Below, in pieces: positions 42,252 to 51,800 of a stretch of 64,000 nt of DNA. Each line of letters starts with the position of its first letter. Positions within the stretch are counted from its first letter, which is position 1. Origin of the DNA: Thalassospira lucentensis (GTDB lineage: Bacteria > Pseudomonadota > Alphaproteobacteria > Rhodospirillales > Thalassospiraceae); assembly GCF_032921865.1 (NCBI RefSeq), contig NZ_CP136684.1, forward strand, positions 1,098,501 through 1,162,500. The letters run 5' to 3'. Position numbers and translations under genes: made by a program. The notes beneath the pieces are model-generated. The model did not search any database. It was not told the origin of the DNA and worked only from the letters and a program-made list of their open reading frames with translations.

Positions 42252-43961
42252 CTAGAACAGGAAGTAACGCTGTGCCATCGGCACGCGATCAACCGGCTGA
42301 CAGGTCAGAAGTTCGCCATCGGCACGAACCTGATAGGTTTCCGGATCGACTTCCATTTTCGGCAGGGCATCGTTCAGTTTCATGTCCTTTTTGCCGATAT
42401 TGCGCGTGTTCGAAACCGCCAGAAGCTGCTTTGCCAGACCAAACTCGGCGGCAATCCCGGCATCGATCCCGGCCTGGGATACGAACGAGAAGCTCGATTT
42501 CGACAATGCCGAACCATAGGCCCCAAACATTGGACGATAATGAACCGGCTGCGGTGTCGGGATCGAGGCATTCGGATCCCCCATCGCCGCCCCGATGATC
42601 ATGCCCGCCTTGATGATCATGTCGGGTTTGACACCAAAGAACATCGGCTTCCAGACCACGATATCGGCAACCTTGCCGACCTCGATCGATCCGACATGGG
42701 ATGCAATGCCCTGTGCGATTGCCGGGTTGATCGTGTATTTCGCGACATAACGCTTTGCACGGAAATTATCATTCCCCGGCCCGTCTTCCGACAGGTTGCC
42801 GCGCTGCTTTTTCATCTTGTCCGCCGTCTGCCAGGTGCGCGAAATCACTTCGCCCACGCGGCCCATGGCCTGACTGTCCGACGAAATGATCGAAAACGCG
42901 CCAAGGTCATGCAGGATATCCTCGGCCGCAATGGTCTCGCGGCGGATGCGGCTTTCGGCAAAGGCGACGTCTTCGGGGATTTTCGGATCAAGGTGATGGC
43001 ACACCATCAGCATATCAAGATGCTCGTCGATAGTATTCACCGTAAAGGGACGTGTCGGGTTGGTCGAACTTGGCAGAACGTTGGCCTCGCCGCACAGCTT
43101 GATGATATCGGGTGCATGGCCGCCACCGGCCCCTTCGGTGTGGAAGGTATGAATGGTGCGGCCCTTGAACGATGCACGGGTATGTTCGACAAAGCCGCTT
43201 TCATTCAGCGTATCGGTATGGATCATCACCTGCACGTCAAGGTCATCGGCCACCGACAGACAGGTATCAATCGACGCCGGGGTCGTGCCCCAGTCTTCAT
43301 GAAGTTTAAGCCCGCAAACACCGGCTTTGACCTGTTCGATCAATGACCCCGGCAGGGTCGCGTTGCCTTTGCCAAAGAAACCGATATTCATCGGCAATCC
43401 GTCGGCTGCCTGCAACATGCGGGCAATGTGCCACGGGCCGGGCGTACAGGTGGTGGCGTTCGTGCCCGCTGCCGGGCCGGTCCCGCCGCCCAGCATCGTC
43501 GTCACGCCGGAATACAGCGCATCTTCGACCTGTTGCGGACAAATCCAGTGAATGTGGGCGTCAATCCCGCCTGCGGTGATGATATTGCCTTCACCGGCGA
43601 TCACCTCGGTCCCCGGACCGATGATGATATCGACACCAGGCTGCACATCGGGGTTCCCGGCCTTGCCGATCCCGGCAATACGACCGTCGCGAATGCCGAT
43701 ATCGGCCTTGATGATGCCGGTATAATCAAGGATCAGCGCGTTGGTGATCACGGTATCGACCGATCCCTCGGCACGCGATGCCTGCGACTGGCCCATGCCG
43801 TCGCGGATGACCTTGCCGCCACCGAATTTGACTTCTTCGCCAAGGATCGTGAAATCCTGTTCGACCTCTATCAAAAGCTCGGTATCAGCCAGTCGGACCT
43901 TGTCGCCCACGGTCGGGCCAAACATGGCGGCATAGGATGCGCGATCAATTTCATAAGCCAT
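42252..43961 (-). CDS. ureC: Urease alpha (catalytic) subunit
   Basis: 569 residues, the usual length. It hydrolyses urea to ammonia and carbamate at a dinickel centre. Seen: nickel ligands in [13 protein letters not shown] (about residue 135), the carbamylated lysine in [11 protein letters not shown] (K219), the [14 protein letters not shown] and [17 protein letters not shown] histidines, the mobile-flap Cys-His in MVCHHLDP (about 320) and the aspartate-containing [12 protein letters not shown]. Separated from ureB by 2 bp and from ureE by 11 bp. Confidence 0.98.
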   Translation of the reverse strand: MAYEIDRASYAAMFGPTVGDKVRLADTELLIEVEQDFTILGEEVKFGGGKVIRDGMGQSQASRAEGSVDTVITNALILDYTGIIKADIGIRDGRIAGIGKAGNPDVQPGVDIIIGPGTEVIAGEGNIITAGGIDAHIHWICPQQVEDALYSGVTTMLGGGTGPAAGTNATTCTPGPWHIARMLQAADGLPMNIGFFGKGNATLPGSLIEQVKAGVCGLKLHEDWGTTPASIDTCLSVADDLDVQVMIHTDTLNESGFVEHTRASFKGRTIHTFHTEGAGGGHAPDIIKLCGEANVLPSSTNPTRPFTVNTIDEHLDMLMVCHHLDPKIPEDVAFAESRIRRETIAAEDILHDLGAFSIISSDSQAMGRVGEVISRTWQTADKMKKQRGNLSEDGPGNDNFRAKRYVAKYTINPAIAQGIASHVGSIEVGKVADIVVWKPMFFGVKPDMIIKAGMIIGAAMGDPNASIPTPQPVHYRPMFGAYGSALSKSSFSFVSQAGIDAGIAAEFGLAKQLLAVSNTRNIGKKDMKLNDALPKMEVDPETYQVRADGELLTCQPVDRVPMAQRYFLF

Positions 43962-43963
43962 TT

Positions 43964-44275
43964 TTACGCTCCCAGCTTGCCGTTGATTTTGGCATTAAAG
44001 CCATAGACCACACCCGACCCGGCATATTTCACCAGATTGACCTCGCGCGTCTGGCCCGGTTCGAACCGAACGGCGGTGCCCGCCGGGATATCAAGACGGA
44101 AACCGCGCGCGGCCTCGCGATCAAAATCAAGGCCCGGATTGGTTTCATAAAAATGATAGTGGGATCCGACCTGCACCGGGCGATCCCCGGTATTGGCGAC
44201 GGTCAGTGTTTTGGTTTCGCGATCCTGATTAAGGATCAGGCTGCCTTCTTTGGTAATGATTTCACCTGGAATCAT
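43964..44275 (-). CDS. ureB: Urease beta subunit
   Basis: 103 residues, starting [18 protein letters not shown]. Characteristic [22 protein letters not shown] and [10 protein letters not shown] structural subunit of the (UreABC)3 urease. Confidence 0.97.
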   Translation of the reverse strand: MIPGEIITKEGSLILNQDRETKTLTVANTGDRPVQVGSHYHFYETNPGLDFDREAARGFRLDIPAGTAVRFEPGQTREVNLVKYAGSGVVYGFNAKINGKLGA

Positions 44276-44291
44276 GGCCTGTTTCCTTTGC

Positions 44292-44594
44292 CTAGCGGAT
44301 CGGTTCGTGAACGGTCACAAGCTTCGTCCCGTCGGGAAATGTCGCTTCGACCTGAATTTCATGGATCATTTCGGCAATGCCATCCATCACCTGATCGCGC
44401 GTGATGACGGTCGCCCCGTCACGCATCAGATCGGCAACCGATTTGCCATCGCGCGCGCCTTCGACCACAAAATCCGTGATCAGGGCAATGGCTTCGGGAT
44501 GGTTCAGTTTCACACCGCGTTCAAGGCGGCGTCGCGCCACCATGGCGGCCATTGAAACCAGCAATTTGTCCTTTTCGCGTGGCGTCAGATTCAT
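44292..44594 (-). CDS. ureA: Urease gamma subunit
   Basis: 100 residues, starting [20 protein letters not shown]. Characteristic [24 protein letters not shown] and VPEMI-like [27 protein letters not shown]. Sits 16 bp upstream of ureB and just after ureD. Confidence 0.97.
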   Translation of the reverse strand: MNLTPREKDKLLVSMAAMVARRRLERGVKLNHPEAIALITDFVVEGARDGKSVADLMRDGATVITRDQVMDGIAEMIHEIQVEATFPDGTKLVTVHEPIR

Positions 44595-44603
44595 GCCGTT
44601 CTC

Positions 44604-45461
44604 CTAAATTTCCCAAAGACGCGGCAGGCGCGCCGGAAGTCCGCGTGTTTCATGGCGGAACTGTTTCCACCACGCGCCGTAAACCCGGCGCAATTTCATC
44701 GGATCGCGCGCCATGAAACGCGTGATCACAATCCCCTTCATCGCGGTTGCCGCGCACAACACATCCGTTTCCATCAAACCCTCGGATGCGCGCGCCAGAC
44801 AATCGCGGGCAATATCAAGCTTATCTTCGGCACCCTGCCCGACCAGAATCGCGGTCGCCGCCGCCCGCGCCCCATCAAAGGATGCGGGATGATCCAGCAT
44901 GCGCAAAACATCACCTTCCAGATGCAGCGCATCGCGCCAGACAGGCCGCCCGTCAATCGAGACATCCCACGCATCACGCGCCAGCCCGGTTGTGAAAACC
45001 TCGCCGCGGGCAAGGCGGCCAAACACCATGATTTCACCGGCCATCACCTGCCCGGAACCGGCAACGGAAACACTCGTCTTGCGGCGCAGACGCGCCTGAT
45101 CAAACAGGATGGTTTCATGCGGCAGCCATTCCAGCCAGCCGTTATCTTCGGCCACGAGATCAACCGACATCACGCAATCGGGCCCGGCGGAACGGTAAAT
45201 CTTTTCTGCGGCCTGGGCGGTAAATAGCGCGGATGCCCCTGCCCTGACCCGGCCTTCGAATGCCAGATGATCGCCGCCCACCATGCCGCCCGATGTCGTC
45301 ACCAGAACGGCAGTCACCAGATCCCCGGCCATCGGACGCGGGAACAGGATTTTCATCGGATCGCGGTAATAAAGATGATCAAGGGCCGCAAAACCCGCAC
45401 ACGGCTTAAACGCAACCTCAGCCCGGCCGTCGGTGACGATCGGGTTGGAAGCGTCTGACAT
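44604..45461 (-). CDS. ureD: Urease accessory protein UreD (UreH)
   Basis: 285 residues from the ATG at 45461. An in-frame GTG at 45545 would add 28 residues but has no ribosome site. A beta-rich scaffold that forms the nickel-tunnel complex with UreF. Seen: LYYRDPMKILFPRP, TTSGGMVGGD, TAQAAEKIYRS and WLPHETILFDQARL, all family hallmarks. First of the ure genes, 222 bp downstream of urtE; the gap holds only a weak hairpin (45599-45621). Confidence 0.93.
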   Translation of the reverse strand: MSDASNPIVTDGRAEVAFKPCAGFAALDHLYYRDPMKILFPRPMAGDLVTAVLVTTSGGMVGGDHLAFEGRVRAGASALFTAQAAEKIYRSAGPDCVMSVDLVAEDNGWLEWLPHETILFDQARLRRKTSVSVAGSGQVMAGEIMVFGRLARGEVFTTGLARDAWDVSIDGRPVWRDALHLEGDVLRMLDHPASFDGARAAATAILVGQGAEDKLDIARDCLARASEGLMETDVLCAATAMKGIVITRFMARDPMKLRRVYGAWWKQFRHETRGLPARLPRLWEI

Positions 45462-45683
45462 TTGCGGTTCCGCCTTCAAATCGCTGCGGACCGGGTTTTC
45501 GAGTTTGCGAAGCTGCACAAAGCCACCTGAATATTTCAGTCGCACAACCGGTTAACCCGTGGTCAGACCGGCTGGCCCATCGGCAAATACAGCAAGATGC
45601 GGGCCAAACCGCACAGCCCGCAATCACGCCATTTACCGCACCGGCCCCAATTCACCCATGCGCAAAATTTTGGCAAATGCTGA

Positions 45684-46379
45684 TCAAACAGTCAGATACG
45701 ACCGCACCTTTTCGCGATCCAGTGCATCCTTGGACCCCGCCAGCACCACCTCGCCACGTTCGAGCACGACGATCTCGTCGGCCAGTTCATGGGCGAAATC
45801 AAAATACTGTTCGACCAGAAGGATCGCCATATCGCCGCGATCCGCCAGCTGTTTGATGACGCGCTGGATATCCTTGATGATCGATGGCTGAATGCCTTCC
45901 GTCGGCTCGTCAAGCACAAGAAGTCTAGGACGCGTGACCAGCGCCCGCCCGATGGCAAGCTGCTGCTGCTGCCCGCCCGAAAGATCGCCACCACGACGGC
46001 CCAGCATGTCACGCAGGACCGGGAACAGTTCAAAAATCTCGTCAGGGATATGACGAAGGGCGCGCGGAAGGGCGGCAAACCCGGTTTCAAGGTTTTCCTT
46101 CACGGTCAGAAGCGGGAAAATCTCGCGCCCCTGGGGGACAATCGCGATCCCGGACGCCGAACGACGCCACGCCGGATCGCGCGAAATGTTTTTGCCTTCC
46201 CATGTGATGTTGCCATCGGCAATCGGATGTTGACCGACAACGGCGCGCATCAGCGATGTTTTCCCCACACCGTTGCGCCCCAGAACCGCCGTGACCTTGC
46301 CGGTCTCCGCACTAAGCGACACCTTGCGAAGCGCATGCGACGCCCCATAAAACAGATCGATATTGGCTACATCCAGCAT
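45684..46379 (-). CDS. urtE: Urea ABC transporter ATPase UrtE
   Basis: 231 residues, the LivF-like ATPase of the high-affinity urea transporter. Walker A GRNGVGKTSLM, signature LSGGQQQQLAI, Walker B RLLVLDEPTEGIQPSI (the IQPSI extension is typical of UrtE). Two bases separate it from urtD. Confidence 0.95.
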   Translation of the reverse strand: MLDVANIDLFYGASHALRKVSLSAETGKVTAVLGRNGVGKTSLMRAVVGQHPIADGNITWEGKNISRDPAWRRSASGIAIVPQGREIFPLLTVKENLETGFAALPRALRHIPDEIFELFPVLRDMLGRRGGDLSGGQQQQLAIGRALVTRPRLLVLDEPTEGIQPSIIKDIQRVIKQLADRGDMAILLVEQYFDFAHELADEIVVLERGEVVLAGSKDALDREKVRSYLTV

Positions 46380-46381
46380 GA

Positions 46382-47173
46382 TCAGCGCCCCAAATATACT
46401 TCGATGACCCGCGGGTCTTTCTGAACATGGTCAAGGCGGCCTTCGGCAAGCACCGATCCTTCGTGCAGAACCGTCACCTTGCAATCAAGGTCGCGAACAA
46501 ATTCCATGTCATGTTCGACCACCACAACCGACCGATCCGTTGCAATGGATCGCAGCAATTTGGCGGTCTGTTCGGTTTCGGAATCCGTCATCCCGGCAAC
46601 CGGTTCATCCACCAGAAGCAATTCCGGCTCCTGCATCAGCAACATGCCGATTTCCAGCCACTGTTTCTGCCCGTGCGACAGGTTGGCGGCCGTCTCGTCA
46701 CGCTTGTCGGTCAGCATGATCGTTTCAAGCGTCTGTTCAATGCGAAGCTTCTCGTCATTGCCCAAACGATGGAAAAGCGCCTGAAACACGCCACGCCCGC
46801 CCGAACAGGCCAGCAGCAGATTGTCAAACACCGTATGGCTTTCAAACACGGTCGGCTTCTGGAACTTGCGCCCGATGCCAAGGTTCGCGATCTCGGCCTC
46901 ATCAAGCTTCGTCAGATCGACTTCGCTTCGAAACATCACATCGCCGGTATCGGGCCGGGTTTTACCGGTGATGATATCCATCATCGTCGTCTTGCCCGCG
47001 CCGTTCGGCCCGATAATCGCGCGAAGCTCGCCCGGCTCGACATAAAACGAAAGGCTGTTAAGCGCACGGAACCCGTCAAAGGTGACGGAAACCCCATCGA
47101 CATAAAGGATGGTATTGGCTTTGGCGGCCTTGCGTTCGGCCTTTTCAATCTCGATTGCGGCTGCCTCGCTCAT
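46382..47173 (-). CDS. urtD: Urea ABC transporter ATPase UrtD
   Basis: 263 residues, the LivG-like ATPase. Walker A GPNGAGKTTMMD, signature LSHGQKQWLEIGMLL (the SHGQ and WLEI form is diagnostic for UrtD), Walker B ELLLVDEPVAGMTD, switch His VEHDMEF. A 20-residue A/E/K-rich leader precedes the core. The start overlaps the urtC stop by 4 bp. Confidence 0.95.
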   Translation of the reverse strand: MSEAAAIEIEKAERKAAKANTILYVDGVSVTFDGFRALNSLSFYVEPGELRAIIGPNGAGKTTMMDIITGKTRPDTGDVMFRSEVDLTKLDEAEIANLGIGRKFQKPTVFESHTVFDNLLLACSGGRGVFQALFHRLGNDEKLRIEQTLETIMLTDKRDETAANLSHGQKQWLEIGMLLMQEPELLLVDEPVAGMTDSETEQTAKLLRSIATDRSVVVVEHDMEFVRDLDCKVTVLHEGSVLAEGRLDHVQKDPRVIEVYLGR

Positions 47174-48357
47174 GCCTTGCCTCCTTCGTTTGCACGCCCG
47201 TTCAGGAAACGCTTGCGCAGGGTGCTAAACGCCGATTGCCGGTCGGGTGCCCCAAATGCGGGCACCGCACCGATCACGCCCTTTGGCAGGAACAGGGTCA
47301 CGGCGATGAACAGCCCGCCCAGGAAGAACAGCCAGAAATCAGGCATCACACCGGTAAAGAAGGTTTTGGCATAGTTCACGATGAACGCTCCCAGCACCGC
47401 ACCATACAACGTACCGCGCCCGCCAACCGCCACCCAGATGACGATTTCAATCGACAATGCCGGGGCAAATTCACCCGGATTGATGATGCCGACCTGCGGC
47501 ACATAAAGCGATCCGGCAATCCCGGCCATCACGGCCGATACGGTAAAGACGAACAGCTTGTAATATTCGACCCGGTAACCGGTAAAACGCACGCGCGCCT
47601 CGGCATCCCGGATCGCAATCAGAACCTTGCCCAGACGCGAATTGGTAATACAGCGCGCCACGACATAACAGATGCCCAGCATCACACAGGATGCAATGAA
47701 CATGGCCGCCCGCGTTCCATCGGCCTGCAACGAGAAACCAAGCAGATCCTTGAAATCGGTCAGGCCGTTATTACCGCCAAAGCCCATATCGTTGCGGAAG
47801 AATGCCAGCAACAGCGCATAGGTCATCGCCTGGGTGATGATCGAAAGATACACCCCCGTCACCCGGGACCGGAAGGCAAGGAAACCAAACACAAAAGCCA
47901 GAAGCCCCGGCACGAACATCGCCATCACGATGGCGAACCAGAACATGTCAAAGCCGTACCAGTACCACGGCAATTCGGTCCAGTTCAGGAACACCATGAA
48001 ATCCGGGAGTTCCGGGTTGCCGTAAACCCCGCGATCCCCGATCTGGCGCATCAGATACATACCCATGGCATAGCCGCCAAGCGCAAAGAACGCCCCGTGA
48101 CCAAGGCTTAGAATCCCGCAGAACCCCCAGATCAGATCAACCGAAAGCGCCAGCAACGCATAGCAAAGATATTTGCCAAGCAGGCTCATCATCCATGTCG
48201 GAACATGAAAGGCCGATCCTTCCGGTACGATCAGGTTGCCGACCGGGATCAGGATGGACGCCGCAATCAGGATCGCAAGCAGGATCATCCCGCCGCGATC
48301 ACGCAACAGCCACCCGATCACCGGCGTCATTTGGTATTTCGTGCGATAGTCGGTCAT
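47170..48357 (-). CDS. urtC: Urea ABC transporter permease UrtC
   Basis: 395 residues, a LivM-like inner-membrane permease with about ten helices. Signature stretches GFCGILSLGHGAFFALGGYAMGMYLM, FRNDMGFGGNNGLTDFKD and AVGGRGTLYGAVLGAF. Length and the NNGLTDFK motif match UrtC rather than a branched-chain amino-acid permease. Confidence 0.95.
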   Translation of the reverse strand: MTDYRTKYQMTPVIGWLLRDRGGMILLAILIAASILIPVGNLIVPEGSAFHVPTWMMSLLGKYLCYALLALSVDLIWGFCGILSLGHGAFFALGGYAMGMYLMRQIGDRGVYGNPELPDFMVFLNWTELPWYWYGFDMFWFAIVMAMFVPGLLAFVFGFLAFRSRVTGVYLSIITQAMTYALLLAFFRNDMGFGGNNGLTDFKDLLGFSLQADGTRAAMFIASCVMLGICYVVARCITNSRLGKVLIAIRDAEARVRFTGYRVEYYKLFVFTVSAVMAGIAGSLYVPQVGIINPGEFAPALSIEIVIWVAVGGRGTLYGAVLGAFIVNYAKTFFTGVMPDFWLFFLGGLFIAVTLFLPKGVIGAVPAFGAPDRQSAFSTLRKRFLNGRANEGGKA

Positions 48358-48360
48358 GTA

Positions 48361-50055
48361 TCAGGCCTCCACCGCGCGACCCTTAAGGGCAAACAGGCCC
48401 TTTGGTCGTTTCTGGATGAACAGGATCAGCGCAATCAGAACAAAGATTTTCGCCAGCACCGCACCGGCCACCGGTTCAAGAAACTTGTTCACGATGCCAA
48501 GACTGAACGCGCCAAGAACCGTGCCCCAAAGATTGCCAACCCCACCAAACACCACGACCATGAAACTGTCGATGATGTAAGCTTGGCCAAGGTTCGGGCT
48601 GACGTTTGAAATCTGGCTAAGCGCGACACCGGCAATCCCGGCAATCCCGGAACCAAGCCCGAAAGTCAGGGCATCGACATATCCGGTGCGAATGCCGACC
48701 GACCCGGCCATGCGGCGGTTCTGGGTCACGGCACGCATCTGAAGGCCAAAGGCGGTATAGCGCAGCACAATCGCGATTCCACCCACCACAATCAGACTGA
48801 ACAGGATGATCCACAACCGGTTGTAGGTCAGCACCAGACCGCTTGAAAGCTCAAGTGCGCCGCTCATGAAATCAGGGGCGGTAACCTGCTGGTTGGTTGC
48901 GCCAAACAGGCTTCGGATCGCCTGCTGCAAGACAAGGCTGACACCCCAAGTCGCCAGAAGCGTTTCAAGCGGACGACCATACAGGAACCGGATCACGCAG
49001 CGTTCGATCACGATGCCTACCAGACCGGCAACAACGAATGCCGCAGGCACCGCAATCACCAACGACCACGGCGAACCCGACGGAATGACAGATGAAAAAA
49101 TCTGCTGCACGACAAAGGTGGTATAGGCACCGATCATGATCATTTCGCCGTGCGCCATATTGATCACGCCCATCACGCCAAAGGTGATGGCAAGGCCAAC
49201 TGCGGCAAGCAACAGCACGGATCCAAGACTGATGCCGCGATACACATCCCCCAGCGTCTGCCACATCGAAAGCCGACCCTCAACCTCGGCAAGCGCGTCT
49301 TTGGCCGCTGCAACGACTTCGGGCTGATAGCCTTCGGCTTCGGCACTGGCAACGAATTGCGACAATACCGCACGGATTTGCGGTGTGGTTTCGCTGGCCA
49401 GCACTTCGATGGCGGTCAGACGTTCCTCGGTGGTTTCACCGGCCGCCAGCGCCATGGTCGCCCGTGCAAGCTCCATCCGTGCCAGAAGCGTCGCATCCTC
49501 TTCACGCTCGATCGCGCGGATCAGCAATGGCAACATCGACGGATCGCGGGCGTCCATGACCTGCTCGACGGCGGCAGTACGGATGCCGATATCCTGACTA
49601 AACAGGTTAAGGGCGGCCAACGCATCGCGCAGCGCGCCACGCAGACGGTTGTTGATCTTGATCTTGTCGAGTTCCTTGGAACCGCTTTCTCCCACAACCT
49701 CGCCGCTGACGACGTCGATATGGTTCCAGACCTTGCCCTTTTTCTCGCCAATCACGACATGCTCGTCGCTGGCGCGGACGAACAGGTTGCCTTCAAGCAT
49801 CGCATTCAGGATCGGCGCGACGCGGGGGTCGCCATCGGCGGCCATGGCCTCGATTGCTTCAACCTTTTTGGTCGAACTTTTATGGTTGAGCTGTTCCGTT
49901 ATATTGCGCAGTTCTTCATCGCTAAATGCGTGTGCCGGTCGCGGCGATGCCAGCACCATCACCGCAAAAATTGCGGCCAGGGCAAACAGGACAGGCAGGG
50001 AATTGTTCGCGCGGATACGGAAACGGCACAGGACAGCGGTCATGACAGTACGCAT
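48361..50055 (-). CDS. urtB: Urea ABC transporter permease UrtB, with periplasmic N-terminal domain
   Basis: 564 residues from the ATG at 50055 (MRTVMTAV). A signal-like segment ends in ASPRPAHA (about residue 45). A 230-residue helical, HEAT-like region follows (DGDPRVAPILNAMLEGNLFVR, ARDPSMLPLLIRAIEREED), which is typical of UrtB and absent from LivH. The LivH-like permease comes last (LAITFGVMGVINMAHGEMIMIGAYTTF, VFGGVGNLWGTVLGA). It forms the urea channel with UrtC. A terminator-like hairpin separates it from urtA. Confidence 0.95.
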   Translation of the reverse strand: MRTVMTAVLCRFRIRANNSLPVLFALAAIFAVMVLASPRPAHAFSDEELRNITEQLNHKSSTKKVEAIEAMAADGDPRVAPILNAMLEGNLFVRASDEHVVIGEKKGKVWNHIDVVSGEVVGESGSKELDKIKINNRLRGALRDALAALNLFSQDIGIRTAAVEQVMDARDPSMLPLLIRAIEREEDATLLARMELARATMALAAGETTEERLTAIEVLASETTPQIRAVLSQFVASAEAEGYQPEVVAAAKDALAEVEGRLSMWQTLGDVYRGISLGSVLLLAAVGLAITFGVMGVINMAHGEMIMIGAYTTFVVQQIFSSVIPSGSPWSLVIAVPAAFVVAGLVGIVIERCVIRFLYGRPLETLLATWGVSLVLQQAIRSLFGATNQQVTAPDFMSGALELSSGLVLTYNRLWIILFSLIVVGGIAIVLRYTAFGLQMRAVTQNRRMAGSVGIRTGYVDALTFGLGSGIAGIAGVALSQISNVSPNLGQAYIIDSFMVVVFGGVGNLWGTVLGAFSLGIVNKFLEPVAGAVLAKIFVLIALILFIQKRPKGLFALKGRAVEA

Positions 50056-50124
50056 GGTCACCAAGCCTTTGAAAATCGGATATCAGAAATCGCAAAAAGA
50101 ATGGTTGCCCAATCATCAGGACAA

Positions 50125-50160
50125 CGAAAAACAGGCTGGCTGTATCAACAGCCAGCCTGT
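50125..50160 (-). terminator. Intercistronic terminator/attenuator between urtA and urtB
   Basis: A perfect 12-bp stem ACAGGCTGGCTG/CAGCCAGCCTGT with a 6-nt loop, followed on the minus strand by TTTTTCG. It lies 10 bp past urtA, where it would make the binding protein more abundant than the membrane parts. Confidence 0.85.
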
Positions 50161-50170
50161 CCAATCCCGA

Positions 50171-51445
50171 TCAATACATCGGTTTTTCACAGTTGCCGCA
50201 GACCCACGGATAGGTCCAGTCGGCGGTCAGTTTTGCGCTTTCTGGCAGGAAGTCCGACCATGCATCGCCAACGACGGTGCCTTCGGTTTCCCAAACGATG
50301 TCAAACTGGCCATCATCCTGCACTTCGCCGATCAGAACCGGCTTGGACAGGTGATGGTTCGTGTTCATGACAGCAGTACCGCCGGTCAGGTTTGCAACTT
50401 CCTGGCCATACATGGCCTGACGGACGGCATCGACATCGGTGGTGCCAGCCTGTTCAACAGCCTGTTTCCACATGTTAAAGCCGATATAGGTTGCTTCCAT
50501 CGGATCGTTGGTTACGCGTTTTTCATCACCGATAAAGGCATGCCATTTTTCGATGAAGGCCGAGTTCGCATCGGACTCAACCGACTGGAAATAGTTCCAG
50601 GCAGCCAGATGACCGACCAGCGGCGCGGTATCGATACCAGCCAGTTCTTCTTCACCGACCGAGAAGGCAACAACCGGAATGTCTTCGGCTTTGATGCCCT
50701 GGTTGGCGAGTTCCTTGTAGAACGGCACGTTGGCATCACCATTAATGGTCGAAACCACTGCGGTTTTCTTGCCGGTGGATGCGAATGCCTTCACATCGGC
50801 AACAATCGACTGCCAATCGGAATGACCGAACGGGGTATAATTCTCCATGATGTCTTCATCGGAGATACCCTTGCCATTCAGGTAGGAACGCAGGATTTTG
50901 TTGGTCGTGCGCGGATAGACATAGTCCGTTCCCAGAAGAACGATACGCTCGGCACCGCCGCCATCTTCGCTCATCAGGTAGTCAACAGCCGGGATTGCCT
51001 GCTGGTTCGGCGCGGCACCGGTATAGAACACGTTGCGCGAGCTTTCCTCGCCTTCATACTGAACCGGATAGAACAGCATGCTGTTCAGTTCTTCGAAGAC
51101 CGGCAGTACCGACTTGCGCGAGACCGAGGTCCAGCAGCCGAACACGACATCGACCTTGTCTTTTTCAATCAGTTCACGTGCTTTTTCGGCGAAAAGCGGC
51201 CAATCCGAAGCCGGATCGACAACAACTGCCTCAACCTGTTTCCCCAACAGGCCGCCATTTTTATTCAGATCGTCCACCAGCATCAGGACCGTATCCTTCA
51301 GCGTGGTTTCCGAAATAGCCATCGTCCCAGAGAGAGAGTGCAGAACGCCGACTTTAATCGTATCAGCGGCCTGGGCATTTGACATGGTCATTGCCGACCA
51401 AGCCAAGGCCCCAGCGCCCATAAGCGCCTGAAGCTTCTTATTCAT
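50171..51445 (-). CDS. urtA: Urea ABC transporter substrate-binding protein
   Basis: 424 residues, a periplasmic binding protein. The N-terminal signal peptide is about 26 residues (cleavage after SNAQA), followed by DTIKVGVLHSLSGTMAISET, the conserved UrtA start. Further family marks: VVDPASDWPLFAEKARELI, FGCWTSVSRKSVLPVFEE, LLFYPVQYEGEES and the C-terminal PYPWVCGNCEKPMY, close to the usual UrtA ending. First gene of urtABCDE-ureDABCEFG. Confidence 0.97.
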   Translation of the reverse strand: MNKKLQALMGAGALAWSAMTMSNAQAADTIKVGVLHSLSGTMAISETTLKDTVLMLVDDLNKNGGLLGKQVEAVVVDPASDWPLFAEKARELIEKDKVDVVFGCWTSVSRKSVLPVFEELNSMLFYPVQYEGEESSRNVFYTGAAPNQQAIPAVDYLMSEDGGGAERIVLLGTDYVYPRTTNKILRSYLNGKGISDEDIMENYTPFGHSDWQSIVADVKAFASTGKKTAVVSTINGDANVPFYKELANQGIKAEDIPVVAFSVGEEELAGIDTAPLVGHLAAWNYFQSVESDANSAFIEKWHAFIGDEKRVTNDPMEATYIGFNMWKQAVEQAGTTDVDAVRQAMYGQEVANLTGGTAVMNTNHHLSKPVLIGEVQDDGQFDIVWETEGTVVGDAWSDFLPESAKLTADWTYPWVCGNCEKPMY

Positions 51446-51471
51446 TCTATTGCCTCCACTGCGAGTTTATT

Positions 51472-51486
51472 GCACCGCAGTGGTGC
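51472..51486. promoter_or_regulatory. NtrC-like palindrome upstream of urtA
   Basis: GCACC-GCAGT-GGTGC matches the classical NtrC site GCACC-N5-GGTGC exactly. It overlaps the predicted transcription start of urtA instead of lying 100 bp or more upstream. A half-matching site (GCACCACAATGCCCA) lies near 51720. Confidence 0.6.
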
Positions 51487-51487
51487 T

Positions 51488-51503
51488 TGCTAAAATCGTG
51501 CCA
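51488..51503 (-). promoter_or_regulatory. Sigma-54 (-24/-12) promoter of urtA
   Basis: The minus strand reads TGGCACGATTTTAGCA, one mismatch from TGGCACG-N4-TTGCA with exact GG/GC spacing, 42 bp before the urtA ATG. The rest of 51446-51800 is AT-rich, with a 7-bp inverted repeat at 51609-51629 and no gene. Confidence 0.7.
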
Positions 51504-51800
51504 GATTCCGAATAATATGCTGCAGCGCCAGAAATCGCGGCGACTCAACGCAATATCCAACTATTTAACAGGCAAAAAACGGAAAATATTTGCGCCGGAC
51601 GCGATTTCAATGATCACTTTTCGATCATTAATTAAAATTTGATTATTTTTTAATCACGTTGACCTGCGGCCGCTCAGCCCTTATCTGAGGGGCGGAAGTT
51701 TCGCCTTTCTGCGGTTATTGCACCACAATGCCCATAGGCCGAAGCATCCCGCCCCGCCGGTTCGCCGGCGGGGTTGCTTATATGCAGTAATGCGGGTCAA

